Source: Alphaproteobacteria bacterium (GTDB taxonomy: Bacteria; Pseudomonadota; Alphaproteobacteria; Rickettsiales; UBA1997). Taken from it: DNA of 44,794 nt. Of this stretch, positions 1 through 8,783 are shown piece after piece; the first letter of the stretch is position 1; every line of letters begins with the position of its first letter. The position numbers and the translations under genes were made by a program. The notes beneath the pieces were generated by a model that did not search any database, had not been told where the DNA came from, and saw only the letters and a list, made by a program, of their open reading frames with translations. The DNA is taken from contig JAUROA010000037.1 of NCBI GenBank assembly GCA_030835745.1, positions 1-44,794 of the forward strand. Direction: 5' to 3'.

Positions 1-53
1 GGGGTCTGACCCCATTATCTATCACGGAAAGTGTGTGACCCCATTATCTATCA
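1..53. repeat. REP-like repeat pair at window edge
   Basis: Positions 1-13 form a G4TC-T-GAC4 imperfect hairpin, the same core seen in the REP units near 13.9 and 15.1 kb. An 18-nt stretch (TGACCCCATTATCTATCA) occurs at 7-24 and again at 36-53. The flanking sequence differs from the TATTAGGAA leader of the other copies, so this looks like a second REP subtype or a more diverged one. The repeat supplies the last codons and stop of the minus-strand gene that follows. The window edge may cut further units. Confidence 0.7.
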
Positions 54-1116
54 TTGTAGGAGAAGAACGTGATATTACAGAACAATCAGGCCCCGGAGTT
101 TCTCCTGATGCACCATCAAAATCCAATTTTCTAGCTACTGTTTCAATACCAGCCTCATCGGCACTTATCATTTTAATTGCACATTCTTCAGTAGAAAAAA
201 ATTGCCTCCTAGGTGAAGGTGTTTCTAGTATTTCTAATTTTTCTGTTTTGCCGTCTTTCTCAATATATAAATTGCTAAGATCTAAATTTCTTATATTATC
301 GACTATTGCATTAATTTCATCTTCATTAACAGGAGTATTAAGCTGTAAAGTATTGTCTTCTTTTAACCCTATATCTTGAGCATGGGAATTTTCGACTACG
401 GATAAAACTTTAAATCCAGTAATTTTCCCCTCTTCGTTCGATATCATTTCAACAGAAGCGCCAATGCCGCTATATTTTTTAGGCGATAGATTCTTTTGTT
501 CTTCTTCATTAAGTTTTTTTGCAAACTCTTCTTCTTTTTCAAGAATTTTCTTATATTCTTCTATATAACAATCTATGTTCTTATGCTTATCATCGCTATG
601 TGATGCAGAGCTTTTAATTTCTAGACTAATATCTAAAGGTGATGATGCGGCATGTTGATCAAAACCTTCTTCCCCTGTTGTTTTGTGTGCATAGCTATCG
701 ATATTTTGATTTATTTCATCGAATAATTCTTTAGAAATTTTACTTTCCTCACTACTAAACTCTAGCAATTGAGCAATTCGTGATGATATTTTTTTTAGAG
801 CCATGTCCAATTGAGGTTCACCTGTATCATCAACAAAAAATTTTGATATTATATCTTTCTTTGCTCTATTTGCTCCAGGACTCAAAAGGGATGCAAGTAC
901 ATTAGTATCACCAGCTAAATAAATAAAAAAATTCAACAATGATGCTATTTCTTTTTTAGAAAATTCCTGATCTTTTATATCATCTTTACCCGCTATAGTA
1001 GGTTGTATAGATAATAACGTGGAACTTATCGTAGCTAAAAATGATGCCAAATGCAAACCTCCCTCTCCTTGCCCACCTTGTTGAGATTCTTTATAAATTT
1101 GATATAAATCAATCAT
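22..1116 (-). CDS. PDZ-containing hypothetical protein
   Basis: I do not recognise this 364-residue protein as a named family. It has no signal peptide. The N-terminal 150 residues look helical. Residues about 165-210 are charged, with a Glu/Lys-rich stretch likely to form a short coiled coil. Residues about 215-297 resemble a PDZ domain: a GIGASVEM carboxylate-loop-like start, then VLSVVENSHAQDIGLKEDN, which fits the usual 'V..V..gSPA..aGLk.gD' pattern, then a closing strand pair. The last 10-11 codons and the TGA stop lie inside REP repeat sequence, so the natural C-terminus may have been replaced or extended. No Shine-Dalgarno is visible before the ATG. It stands alone, divergent from uvrD. 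A secreted or regulatory role is possible but unsupported. Confidence 0.6.
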   Translation of the reverse strand: MIDLYQIYKESQQGGQGEGGLHLASFLATISSTLLSIQPTIAGKDDIKDQEFSKKEIASLLNFFIYLAGDTNVLASLLSPGANRAKKDIISKFFVDDTGEPQLDMALKKISSRIAQLLEFSSEESKISKELFDEINQNIDSYAHKTTGEEGFDQHAASSPLDISLEIKSSASHSDDKHKNIDCYIEEYKKILEKEEEFAKKLNEEEQKNLSPKKYSGIGASVEMISNEEGKITGFKVLSVVENSHAQDIGLKEDNTLQLNTPVNEDEINAIVDNIRNLDLSNLYIEKDGKTEKLEILETPSPRRQFFSTEECAIKMISADEAGIETVARKLDFDGASGETPGPDCSVISRSSPTMIDNGVTHFP

Positions 1117-1149
1117 GATTAAAAATTGAAAAAATTTTTAAAAATTTAC

Positions 1150-1178
1150 TTGAATAAGCTTTTTATCAAAGCTTAAAT
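1150..1178 (+). promoter_or_regulatory. Candidate sigma70 promoter of uvrD
   Basis: TTGAAT at 1150-1155 and TTAAAT at 1173-1178 are separated by 17 nt. The spacer and -10 contain an inverted repeat (AAGCTTT at 1156-1162, AAAGCTT at 1168-1174) that could serve as an operator. In such AT-rich DNA a chance match is possible. Confidence 0.4.
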
Positions 1179-1187
1179 TTTAAGTGT

Positions 1188-1218
1188 AATATGATAATTA
1201 AATTATATCATATTTTTT
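1188..1218 (+). promoter_or_regulatory. Leader hairpin with T-run before uvrD
   Basis: Perfect 9-nt arms AATATGATA (1188-1196) and TATCATATT (1206-1214) enclose a 9-nt loop and run into six Ts (1213-1218), the shape of a weak intrinsic terminator or attenuator. It lies 18 nt before the uvrD start. A nearly identical element occurs at 41311-41335. Confidence 0.35.
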
Positions 1219-1235
1219 AATAATAATCAAATAAA

Positions 1236-3359
1236 ATGTTTCTTGATAAGTTAAATAATGAGCAAAAATTAGCGGTGCAAACTGTTCAGGGTCCGTTATT
1301 AGTGCTTGCAGGTGCTGGTACAGGCAAAACAAGAGTACTGACATCTCGAATTGTTAATATTGTTAATTCCTATCTTGCATCGCCAAATAATATTTTGGCT
1401 GTTACCTTTACCAATAAAGCAGCTAAGGAGATGAAAGAAAGAATGGCTCAAGAAATTGGTGATCAAGTTAATAATTTGTGGGTGGGTACTTTTCATGCTA
1501 TAGCTGCTAAAATATTAAGAAGACATCCTGAGATAATTGGTCTAAAATCGGATTTCACTATAATTGACAGCGATGATCAGGGGCGTTTATTAAAGCAGAT
1601 TCTTGGCGATTTAAACATAGATGCCAAACAATTTAACCCTAAATCATATCTTGCGAAAATATCTCGCTTTAAAGATGCTATGATTTTTCCAAAAAATGTT
1701 AGTCAGGAAGAATCAGAAATTTTGCCCAAATTGCAAGAAGTTTATCATAATTATCAAACAAGATTAAAAGCAATGAATGGTGCTGATTTTGGTGATTTGC
1801 TACTTTATAATATTGAAATTTTTGCTAATTCAAAAGAAATTTTATCTTATTATCAAGATAAATTTCGCTATATATTGGTTGATGAATATCAAGATACTAA
1901 TTGTGCTCAATATCATTGGCTAATTCAATTGGCGTCAAATCATCAAAATATTTGTTGTGTTGGTGATGATGATCAATCAATATATAGCTGGCGAGGTGCC
2001 GATATTAAAAATATTTTGCGTTTTGAGCAAGATTTTGCAAATTCACAAATAATTAGGTTAGAGCAAAATTATCGTTCAACAACAAATATTTTAGATACTG
2101 CTCATAATGTTATTCAAAATAATAAAAATCGCCATGGTAAAAAATTATGGAGCGAATTAGGTCAGGGATCAAAAGTAAAGGTTACATCCTTTATGGATGA
2201 CCGCATGGAAAGTGGTTATATTGCCCAAAGAATTCTTGATTTATTGGCTGATAATAATCAAAAAGCAGATGAGATTGCCATTTTAGTTAGGGCAGGTTAT
2301 CAAACAAGATCATTTGAAGAAGCATTTATTGCCACATCAATACCTTACAGAGTTATTGGTGGCATGAAATTCTATGATCGACTTGAAATTAGAGACGCAA
2401 TTGCTTATATGAGAATTTGTGCTAATTTAGCAGATGATTTGGCTCTTAATAGAATTATCAACACCCCAAAAAGAGGAATTGGTGCAAGTTCAATTGCTAA
2501 TATTCTGCAAGTTGGTCGCGATAATAATATTAGCTTTTTACAAGCAATTAAGCAATCTTTAGATAATAACCTAGTTAAAGGCAAAGCAAAGGAGTCGCTG
2601 CAAGATTTTGTTACCAAGGTTGAGTCTTATAATCAGCAAATTAATGACGCAAATCTCGGTGAAATTGCTAAAAATATTTTACAAGATTTTGGCTATATTA
2701 AAATGTGGGAGAGTGAAAACTCTCTAGAGTCCAAGGGTCGTATTGAAAATATTGAAGAATTTATTAATAGCCTTGATGATTTTTCTTCTATGACAGAATT
2801 TTTGGAATATATTTCGTTAGTTGAGGCTAAAGATGAAAAAAACATTAAAAATGCAGTCAATATTATGACGGTCCATGGTGCTAAAGGTCTAGAATTTGAA
2901 GTGGTATTTGTTCCTGGGTTAGAAGATGGCTTATTCCCTAGTGGCAAGTCAATAGAAGAGAGAAACGGTCTTGAAGAAGAAAGAAGATTGATGTATGTTG
3001 CTATAACTAGGGCAAAAAAAGATTTAACATTATCTTATGCAAAGAATCGCTATATTTTTGGTTCTACTCAGGCGCAAATTCCTTCGCGATTTATCAAAGA
3101 ATTGCCGCAAGAAAATATTACCCTAGAAGATGCCTATGGCCAGCCGGTAAAATCTAATATTATAAATTTTAATAATTATCAGCAAGATAATACTAAATCT
3201 ATTAAATCAATAAAAGAAGATTCCTGGCAGGGCAAGAGAATATTTCATCAGAAATTTGGCTATGGCAATGTTATTGAAGTTAGTGGCGATAAATTATCTA
3301 TTCAATTTGAAAAAACTGGCAGTAAAACAATTATGAAAGATTTTGTTTCACTAGCCTAG
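1236..3359 (+). CDS. uvrD: UvrD/PcrA-type SF1 DNA helicase
   Basis: This 707-residue ATP-dependent 3'-5' DNA helicase acts in nucleotide excision and mismatch repair. The sequence shows the full UvrD set: Walker A AGAGTGKT at residues 25-32, motif II VDEYQDT, motif III DDDQSIYSWRGAD, motif IV/V around MTVHGAKGLEFEVVFVPGLE, and motif VI VAITRAKK. The C-terminal 45 residues (WQGKRIFHQKFGYGNVIEV...) match the tudor-like tail typical of PcrA/UvrD. Length fits the family. The start is the first ATG in frame, with no clear Shine-Dalgarno. It is a single-gene unit between a divergent hypothetical gene and a convergent lipoprotein gene. Confidence 0.96.
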   Translation: MFLDKLNNEQKLAVQTVQGPLLVLAGAGTGKTRVLTSRIVNIVNSYLASPNNILAVTFTNKAAKEMKERMAQEIGDQVNNLWVGTFHAIAAKILRRHPEIIGLKSDFTIIDSDDQGRLLKQILGDLNIDAKQFNPKSYLAKISRFKDAMIFPKNVSQEESEILPKLQEVYHNYQTRLKAMNGADFGDLLLYNIEIFANSKEILSYYQDKFRYILVDEYQDTNCAQYHWLIQLASNHQNICCVGDDDQSIYSWRGADIKNILRFEQDFANSQIIRLEQNYRSTTNILDTAHNVIQNNKNRHGKKLWSELGQGSKVKVTSFMDDRMESGYIAQRILDLLADNNQKADEIAILVRAGYQTRSFEEAFIATSIPYRVIGGMKFYDRLEIRDAIAYMRICANLADDLALNRIINTPKRGIGASSIANILQVGRDNNISFLQAIKQSLDNNLVKGKAKESLQDFVTKVESYNQQINDANLGEIAKNILQDFGYIKMWESENSLESKGRIENIEEFINSLDDFSSMTEFLEYISLVEAKDEKNIKNAVNIMTVHGAKGLEFEVVFVPGLEDGLFPSGKSIEERNGLEEERRLMYVAITRAKKDLTLSYAKNRYIFGSTQAQIPSRFIKELPQENITLEDAYGQPVKSNIINFNNYQQDNTKSIKSIKEDSWQGKRIFHQKFGYGNVIEVSGDKLSIQFEKTGSKTIMKDFVSLA

Positions 3360-3471
3360 CTTTTACTGGCATAGATTTTGATTACTATATTTTTTGCTCA
3401 AAAATAACATCTTAAATTACTAGCTTGCACTAAAATTTATCTTTAAAATAATTGCAATAGGTCTTTTGCTA

Positions 3472-3825
3472 TTATACAACCTCCCAGTCGGTAATATAGG
3501 TGCATTGTTCAAAACCATCCCACCATCCAACATTATAGTCGCTATTTTTTTTCATGCGATCATAATTATAAACAGACTCATTAATGTCGCCAATAATACC
3601 TTTAGTAATAGCATTCCAGGCAACTGAGCAGCCATCTTTAAAACCTTTGCCATAATCTGTATCTGCTGGAGGAAAATTACGTATTCCTATTGATGGTCTG
3701 GGCTTCATGCCCCAATTCCAACTTTTTGGCATGGGGTCCCAAATTGCTGTGCATGAGGTTAAAAATAAAATTATGATAATATTTGTAAATAAATTCATCT
3801 GATATAAGTTATTAATAATCAGCAA
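3472..3825 (-). CDS. Small lipoprotein, two-motif GW/GC family (distant member)
   Basis: 117 residues with a hydrophobic N-terminus ending in a lipobox (LFLTSC), so it should be exported and lipidated. The true start may be the second Met (3798), just before the hydrophobic stretch. After the signal it has YGKGFKDGCSVAW and, near the end, DYNVGWWDGFEQC. These are the same two motifs as in the four genes at 8045-9890, separated by a similar spacer that contains Y...M..N. It is the only member outside that cluster, on the opposite strand and about 4.2 kb away, which suggests duplication and dispersal. Both motif cysteines are kept and could form a disulfide in the periplasm. I do not know the function. 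Confidence 0.75.
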   Translation of the reverse strand: MLIINNLYQMNLFTNIIIILFLTSCTAIWDPMPKSWNWGMKPRPSIGIRNFPPADTDYGKGFKDGCSVAWNAITKGIIGDINESVYNYDRMKKNSDYNVGWWDGFEQCTYITDWEVV

Positions 3826-3868
3826 TTATTATATTAAATTTTTAAAATTATTTCAAATATTTTATGCT

Positions 3869-4708
3869 ATGTCGTTAATTTTATTAAAAGATCGCCAAGT
3901 AATTACATTATCAGGCAAGGATAATTTTCAATTTTTGCAAGGATTATTAACAAATGATATTTATCAAATAAAAGATTATCAATTGCAATATAGCGTAATG
4001 CTCAATGCTAGAGGAAGGTTCTTATATGATTTTTTCATATTTTTGCAAGATGATAAGATATTTATTGATTGCTGCTCTAAGCATTGCGATGATATTATTG
4101 CTAAATTTAATATTTATAAACTGAGATCTGAAGTTGAAATCAAAATAGATAACGCAATTAAAGTTTATTTTAGTGATAAAATATATTCATCATCAAATTG
4201 TAGCTTTAAAGATCCAAGGTCCCAAAATATGGGATATAGAATTTATAATAAAGAAATCTTGGATGCTAGTAATGACTTATCGCAATATCACAAAATTAGA
4301 ATTATCAACAAAATTGCCGAAGGTTCATGGGATTTAACTTTTGAAAAATCTCTCATTTTGGAATTTGCTTTTGATAAATTAAATGCAATAAATTTTGATA
4401 AGGGTTGTTATATGGGTCAAGAATTAACCGCTAGAACATATCATGTTGGAGAGATTCGTAAAAAAATTTTTATTGCAAATATCAGTAATATATCGCAAAT
4501 TTTATCATCAAATGAATTGCAAAATTTATCACAAAATGCAGATTTTATTAAAAATCATCAAATACTTTACAATAATATAGAAATTGGTATAATATTATCA
4601 GCTATCATTGATAATAATAATTTAATAGCTCTTGCTTTAATAAAGTGTAGTGAGGATTTAAGTGATAAAGATCTTAAATTTCGTGATCATCTAATTAAAA
4701 TTAACTAA
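3869..4708 (+). CDS. ygfZ: YgfZ/GcvT-like folate-binding protein
   Basis: 279 residues. YgfZ proteins bind tetrahydrofolate and support repair or assembly of Fe-S enzymes. The diagnostic K-G-C-Y-x-G-Q-E motif is present (DKGCYMGQELTARTYHVG, about residues 185-202), with the reactive Cys. The N-terminal part (FLQGLLTNDI...SVMLNARGRFLYDF) is the normal start of the aminomethyltransferase-like fold. Only one nucleotide separates its stop from the following TauE-like gene, so they probably share a transcript. No Shine-Dalgarno is seen. Confidence 0.92.
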   Translation: MSLILLKDRQVITLSGKDNFQFLQGLLTNDIYQIKDYQLQYSVMLNARGRFLYDFFIFLQDDKIFIDCCSKHCDDIIAKFNIYKLRSEVEIKIDNAIKVYFSDKIYSSSNCSFKDPRSQNMGYRIYNKEILDASNDLSQYHKIRIINKIAEGSWDLTFEKSLILEFAFDKLNAINFDKGCYMGQELTARTYHVGEIRKKIFIANISNISQILSSNELQNLSQNADFIKNHQILYNNIEIGIILSAIIDNNNLIALALIKCSEDLSDKDLKFRDHLIKIN

Positions 4709-4709
4709 A

Positions 4710-5636
4710 ATGGAGATTTATCTTCCAGTTGCCGAAATTCAAGTAAATGTTTTAATTATTCTGATTTTTGGATTAATTACAGGTTTTATTGCCGGAATGT
4801 TTGGTATTGGCGGTGGCTTTCTTGCTACGCCATTACTTATTTTTGCTGGAATTCCGCCAGCAATTGCAGTTGCAACTTCAACTAATCAAATTATTGCATC
4901 ATCAACTTCTGGCTTGTTGGTTCATTTAAGGCGAGGCAATGTTGATGTAAAGATGGGCTCAATTCTTGTGGTTGGGGGTTTTTATGGTTCAGCAATTGGC
5001 ATGATAATATTTAAAAATCTTCAAGCCACTGGGCAAATTGATGTTGTAATAGGAATTATTTATGTTATTTTTCTTGGATTAATTGGCTCAACAATGATGA
5101 TTGGAGCTGTTAAAGATATTTTGCAAAAAAAATACGGTATTAATCTAAGCAAGGAACCCACTCAATTATCAATTAAGCTTAGCCAATTAGCCAAAAGACT
5201 CCCTTTAAAAGCTAAATTTACCAGATCAGATATTGAGGTTAGTATTATTGTCCCTTTTATTTTAAGTATCTTAATTGGTATTTTAGTAGCATTAATGGGA
5301 ATTGGTGGTGGTTTTTTAATGATTCCAGCAATGATATCAATTTTAAGAATGAAGCAATCTGTAATTACTGGAACATCATTATTTCAAATTATATTTATCG
5401 CTAGTAATGCTTCATTGCTCCAAGCTCTTAATAATAATATCGATATAATATTATCATTTATTATGATTATTACTTCGGCTATTGGCTCTCAGATTGGATC
5501 TAAGGCCAGCTATAAAATTGATGCAGATAATTTACGATCATTTTTGGCGTTACTTATCTTGGCGGTATGCTTTAAAATGTTATTTACATTACTTGCTGAG
5601 CCAGCATCGATTTTTTCACTGGAATTAATAAAATAA
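4710..5636 (+). CDS. TauE/SafE (TSUP) family membrane permease
   Basis: 308-residue integral membrane protein with about eight hydrophobic segments. The two halves each carry the family signature: FGIGGGFLATPLL near residue 31 and MGIGGGFLMIPAM near residue 197. TSUP proteins export sulfite or sulfonates, or import other small anions. The substrate cannot be read from sequence. In many alphaproteobacteria this permease is followed by a TIGR02186-type protein, and that is the case here with a 3-nt gap. Confidence 0.9.
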   Translation: MEIYLPVAEIQVNVLIILIFGLITGFIAGMFGIGGGFLATPLLIFAGIPPAIAVATSTNQIIASSTSGLLVHLRRGNVDVKMGSILVVGGFYGSAIGMIIFKNLQATGQIDVVIGIIYVIFLGLIGSTMMIGAVKDILQKKYGINLSKEPTQLSIKLSQLAKRLPLKAKFTRSDIEVSIIVPFILSILIGILVALMGIGGGFLMIPAMISILRMKQSVITGTSLFQIIFIASNASLLQALNNNIDIILSFIMIITSAIGSQIGSKASYKIDADNLRSFLALLILAVCFKMLFTLLAEPASIFSLELIK

Positions 5637-5639
5637 TAA

Positions 5640-6386
5640 ATGTATCTAAAATTATTTATCGCCAAATTATTTATAATATTATTTGTTAGTTCTGCTAATG
5701 CTGCGCCAATAATTTCAGGAATTTCAACTAATAAAATCAATATTAACACCGACTTTGATGGGGCTCAAATTTTGCTATTTGGTGCTAAAGCTTTTAGTGG
5801 CGATGTTGTTGTTAGTGTTAGAGGCCCTAAAAAAAATTATTTTTTAACAAAAAAAAGCCAGTTTCTAGGAATTTGGTATAATGGGGTGAAGGTGAATTTG
5901 CAAGATATATATAGCTATTATTCTTTGCATTCAACTTATAATAGCTCAAAATTAGATCAGCAATTATTATCAGATTTAGAATTGGGAAAAAATAATATTA
6001 ATTTTAACTTTAAAGAAGATCATGTTTCGCAAAATGACAAATCTAACTTTAAGATATTTTTTCTTAATGAATTAGAAAAACAAAATTTATATGATATGGG
6101 GGCAAATAAGGTAGATTTTCTTGACGAAACCTTATTTAAAGTTATGCTTAAATTTCCTGAATCAATATCGCGCGGAGTTTATTCTGTTGATATTTACTTA
6201 ATTGATGACGGATCTTTAATTTCATTTCAAACAATTCCAATCTATGTTAAACATAATGGTATTAGTGCCAAAATTTTTGATTTTGCTTACGATAATTCAT
6301 TATTTTATGCTTTAATTGCAATATTTATTGCTTTATTTACAGGATGGTTTGTTAATTTATGTTTTGTGAAGTTTTTTGACAAATAA
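5640..6386 (+). CDS. TIGR02186-type alphaproteobacterial membrane protein
   Basis: 248 residues: an N-terminal signal sequence cut near SSANA-AP, a beta-rich extracytoplasmic domain of about 200 residues, and one C-terminal transmembrane helix (about 222-243). Features such as the early DFDGAQILLFGA and the VVSVRGP segment match the putative transmembrane protein family of alphaproteobacteria (PF09608, TIGR02186). It directly follows the TauE-like permease, and the family is known to be a genomic partner of that permease. It may be an accessory subunit or periplasmic sensor; the function is unproven. Confidence 0.85.
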   Translation: MYLKLFIAKLFIILFVSSANAAPIISGISTNKININTDFDGAQILLFGAKAFSGDVVVSVRGPKKNYFLTKKSQFLGIWYNGVKVNLQDIYSYYSLHSTYNSSKLDQQLLSDLELGKNNINFNFKEDHVSQNDKSNFKIFFLNELEKQNLYDMGANKVDFLDETLFKVMLKFPESISRGVYSVDIYLIDDGSLISFQTIPIYVKHNGISAKIFDFAYDNSLFYALIAIFIALFTGWFVNLCFVKFFDK

Positions 6387-6430
6387 AAGATTTTAAATTT
6401 TAGATTATTTTTAATATAGATGGGTAATTA

Positions 6431-7969
6431 ATGTATAAAAAATTTTTTAAATCAATTTTTACCATATCTTTTTTCACCGCTATTTCAAGAATTTTTGGTT
6501 TTATCAGAGATATCCTAATCGCAAGATTTATTGGTGTTAGTATCTATTCCGATGTTTTTTTTGCAGCTTTTAGGCTGCCAAATTTTTTCCGTAGAATTTT
6601 TGCTGAAGGCGCATTTAATTCAGCTTTTATTCCTATTTTTGTGGCTAAAAAAAACCAAAGCCTGAATCAAGGACAGATATTTGCTAGTAATATTTTTTCA
6701 TTACTTTTTGTAACATTATTATTTTTGATTATATTAATGCAAATTTTTATGCCACTATTAATGAAATTGTTATTTCCTGGATTTTTTGATAGTTCAATAA
6801 AGTCAGATCTGCTAATTTCAATGTCGCGTATTACAATTTTTTATCTGCTATTTATTTCTTTAATATCGCTCATGAGTGCTATCTTAAATTCGTTAAACAA
6901 GTTTGGGGCTCCTTCGGCATCGCCAATTATACTTAATGTCACCTTAATAATGGCAATTTTATATTTAAGTAATTATATGCCAAGCTATGTCCATGCATTA
7001 TCTTGGGGTGTTTTTATTGCTGGATTATTACAATTTATATGTTTGTTATTTTTTATAAAAAAAGCAGGTTTTGTGCTATATCCTAAAATTCCTAATTTTA
7101 ATAATGATATTAAGAAATTTTTTAAAAAATTAGCTCCAGCAATAATTGGAGGAAATGTGATGCAGATTAATCTATTAATAGACTCAATATTTGCCAGCCT
7201 TACTTTAAGTGCCTTATCATATCTTTATTACGCTGATAGAGTTAATCAGTTGCCATTGGCATTAATTGGAATTGCTATTGGAGTAGCGTTATTACCTAAA
7301 TTATCTTCTCTTATTAATCAAAAAAAGCATGAAGATGCTTTAAAGCTGCAAAATATTGCAATAAAATTTGGCATTATAATGTCATTTCCAGCTGCAATTG
7401 GCTTGATCTTATTATCAAATGATATTATAAAAATATTATTTCAAAGAGGAGATTTTGATGTTGAAGATACAAAAAATGTTGCTCAAGCATTGTCATTATT
7501 TGCAATGGCATTGCCAGCATATATTTTGGTAAAAATATTAGAGCCATCATTTTTTGCTCGCCAAAATACAAAAATTCCAATGAAAATTGCCATAATATGC
7601 TTAACACTAAATATTATTTTAAATTTAACTTTTTATAAATTAGGATATGGCTTTCACGGCATTATTATGGCTTCAATTGTGGCATCATATTTTAATCTTG
7701 CTTTATTATTTTATTCTTTAACTAAAAGAGGCTATTTCAAATTAATTGATCTATCATTATTTAACTTTTTGAAGTTAATAACTCCGTCAATCATTATGGC
7801 GCTATACATTATATTTACTATCAATTATATGGAAATAAATAATAAATTTTCACCATTATCAACCTTAATATTTCAAATTATTTCAGCTATTTTAATATAT
7901 ATTATTTCATTATTTGCTACTAATATAGAACTGGCAAGGTTTCAATTTCGTAAAATATTTTCTAAATAA
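6431..7969 (+). CDS. murJ: Lipid II flippase MurJ
   Basis: 512 residues with about 14 hydrophobic segments. MurJ moves lipid-linked peptidoglycan precursor across the inner membrane. The N-terminus (ISRIFGFIRDILIARFIG) and following SDVFFAAFRLPNFFRRIFAEGAFNSAFIP are the hallmark MurJ region, including conserved arginines in the cavity. Length is normal. The gene indicates that the organism makes peptidoglycan, consistent with glmU, glmS, a class A PBP and an amidase in this window. Confidence 0.95.
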   Translation: MYKKFFKSIFTISFFTAISRIFGFIRDILIARFIGVSIYSDVFFAAFRLPNFFRRIFAEGAFNSAFIPIFVAKKNQSLNQGQIFASNIFSLLFVTLLFLIILMQIFMPLLMKLLFPGFFDSSIKSDLLISMSRITIFYLLFISLISLMSAILNSLNKFGAPSASPIILNVTLIMAILYLSNYMPSYVHALSWGVFIAGLLQFICLLFFIKKAGFVLYPKIPNFNNDIKKFFKKLAPAIIGGNVMQINLLIDSIFASLTLSALSYLYYADRVNQLPLALIGIAIGVALLPKLSSLINQKKHEDALKLQNIAIKFGIIMSFPAAIGLILLSNDIIKILFQRGDFDVEDTKNVAQALSLFAMALPAYILVKILEPSFFARQNTKIPMKIAIICLTLNIILNLTFYKLGYGFHGIIMASIVASYFNLALLFYSLTKRGYFKLIDLSLFNFLKLITPSIIMALYIIFTINYMEINNKFSPLSTLIFQIISAILIYIISLFATNIELARFQFRKIFSK

Positions 7970-8044
7970 AAATTTTTTAAAAAAATATTAGCATAATTTC
8001 TAAAAAAAATATATAATGGCAATTATTAATTTTTTTTATGAAAT

Positions 8045-8422
8045 TTGTATAATATATTTATTAAAATTAAGAAATTTATAGTAATATTATTACTAAATAT
8101 TACACTATTATTTTCAAGCTCATGTCGCATGCCTGACAGTCTTGGCTTTTATCAGCCAATTACTTTAGGGCTAGATGTTCCAGACGGGCCAAAAGAATAT
8201 CAAGCAGGATGGCATAGTGGTTGTAGTTCGGCTATGGGTTCAAGGCTTTTTGCTAATTCATTTGTTTATCAGGATAAAAAGCGCGGAGCTAATATGGTAA
8301 ATGGTATTTATCATCATCATAAAGATTTTCAGGCTGGTTGGAGTCATGGATGGTTTTCATGCAACTTACATACTGGTACTTTTGTATTTTATAATTCAAT
8401 GAGACATGGGCCACTTCAATAA
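8045..8422 (+). CDS. Small lipoprotein, two-motif GW/GC family (member 1)
   Basis: 125 residues if translation begins at TTG 8045. There is no in-frame ATG before the lipobox (LFSSSC). An ATG at 8038 lies in another frame and reaches a stop after three codons, so either TTG is used or a small frameshift has damaged the start. After the lipobox the two family motifs are clear: YQAGWHSGCSSAM and DFQAGWSHGWFSC. It overlaps the next gene by 17 nt. The function is unknown; an envelope location is inferred from the lipobox. Confidence 0.75.
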   Translation: MYNIFIKIKKFIVILLLNITLLFSSSCRMPDSLGFYQPITLGLDVPDGPKEYQAGWHSGCSSAMGSRLFANSFVYQDKKRGANMVNGIYHHHKDFQAGWSHGWFSCNLHTGTFVFYNSMRHGPLQ

Positions 8423-8783
8423 ATTATTACATCATAGAATATTTTTTAGCTTAAATATTATATTGCTTGTTATTGCTATGTCTTGCACAAGAAATGTTGG
8501 TAATATGATGCCAGTTAGACCTGTAAAGCAAGTTGAAATTAAGGGTAATAGCTCTCCCGACTTTAAAAAAGGTTGGCAAGATGGTTGCGAAACCGGAATG
8601 TCTGCTGGTTCTAATACTTTTTACAAAATGTTTTATCGCAGTAATGCGGTTGATGGCTGGAAAATGACGCGTTCAAATGATTATCAGACTGCATGGAATA
8701 ATGCTTTTTGGTTTTGTTATCGATATGATTATTTTAAGCAAAAAAGTTCAATATGGGGATCAGTTTTTGGAGGTTTTAGATGA
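8406..8783 (+). CDS. Small lipoprotein, two-motif GW/GC family (member 2)
   Basis: 125 residues. The signal peptide ends in a lipobox (VIAMSC). Motif 1 is FKKGWQDGCETGM and motif 2 is DYQTAWNNAFWFCY. Between them comes a Tyr-rich spacer (TFYKMFYRS) that resembles the spacer in member 3. Start and stop overlap the neighbouring genes on both sides, so the run is likely translated as one coupled operon. I do not recognise a functional homologue. Confidence 0.8.
   Translation: MGHFNKLLHHRIFFSLNIILLVIAMSCTRNVGNMMPVRPVKQVEIKGNSSPDFKKGWQDGCETGMSAGSNTFYKMFYRSNAVDGWKMTRSNDYQTAWNNAFWFCYRYDYFKQKSSIWGSVFGGFR
8769..8773 (+). promoter_or_regulatory. Strong Shine-Dalgarno for the third lipoprotein
   Basis: GGAGG, six nucleotides before the ATG at 8780. 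Most starts in this window lack such a site, so it stands out and supports this start. Confidence 0.7.

Noticed and set aside
35-379. Plus-strand open frame of 114 codons opposite the PDZ gene
   Set aside because: It begins within the REP repeat and lies wholly antisense to the PDZ coding region; no recognisable domain.
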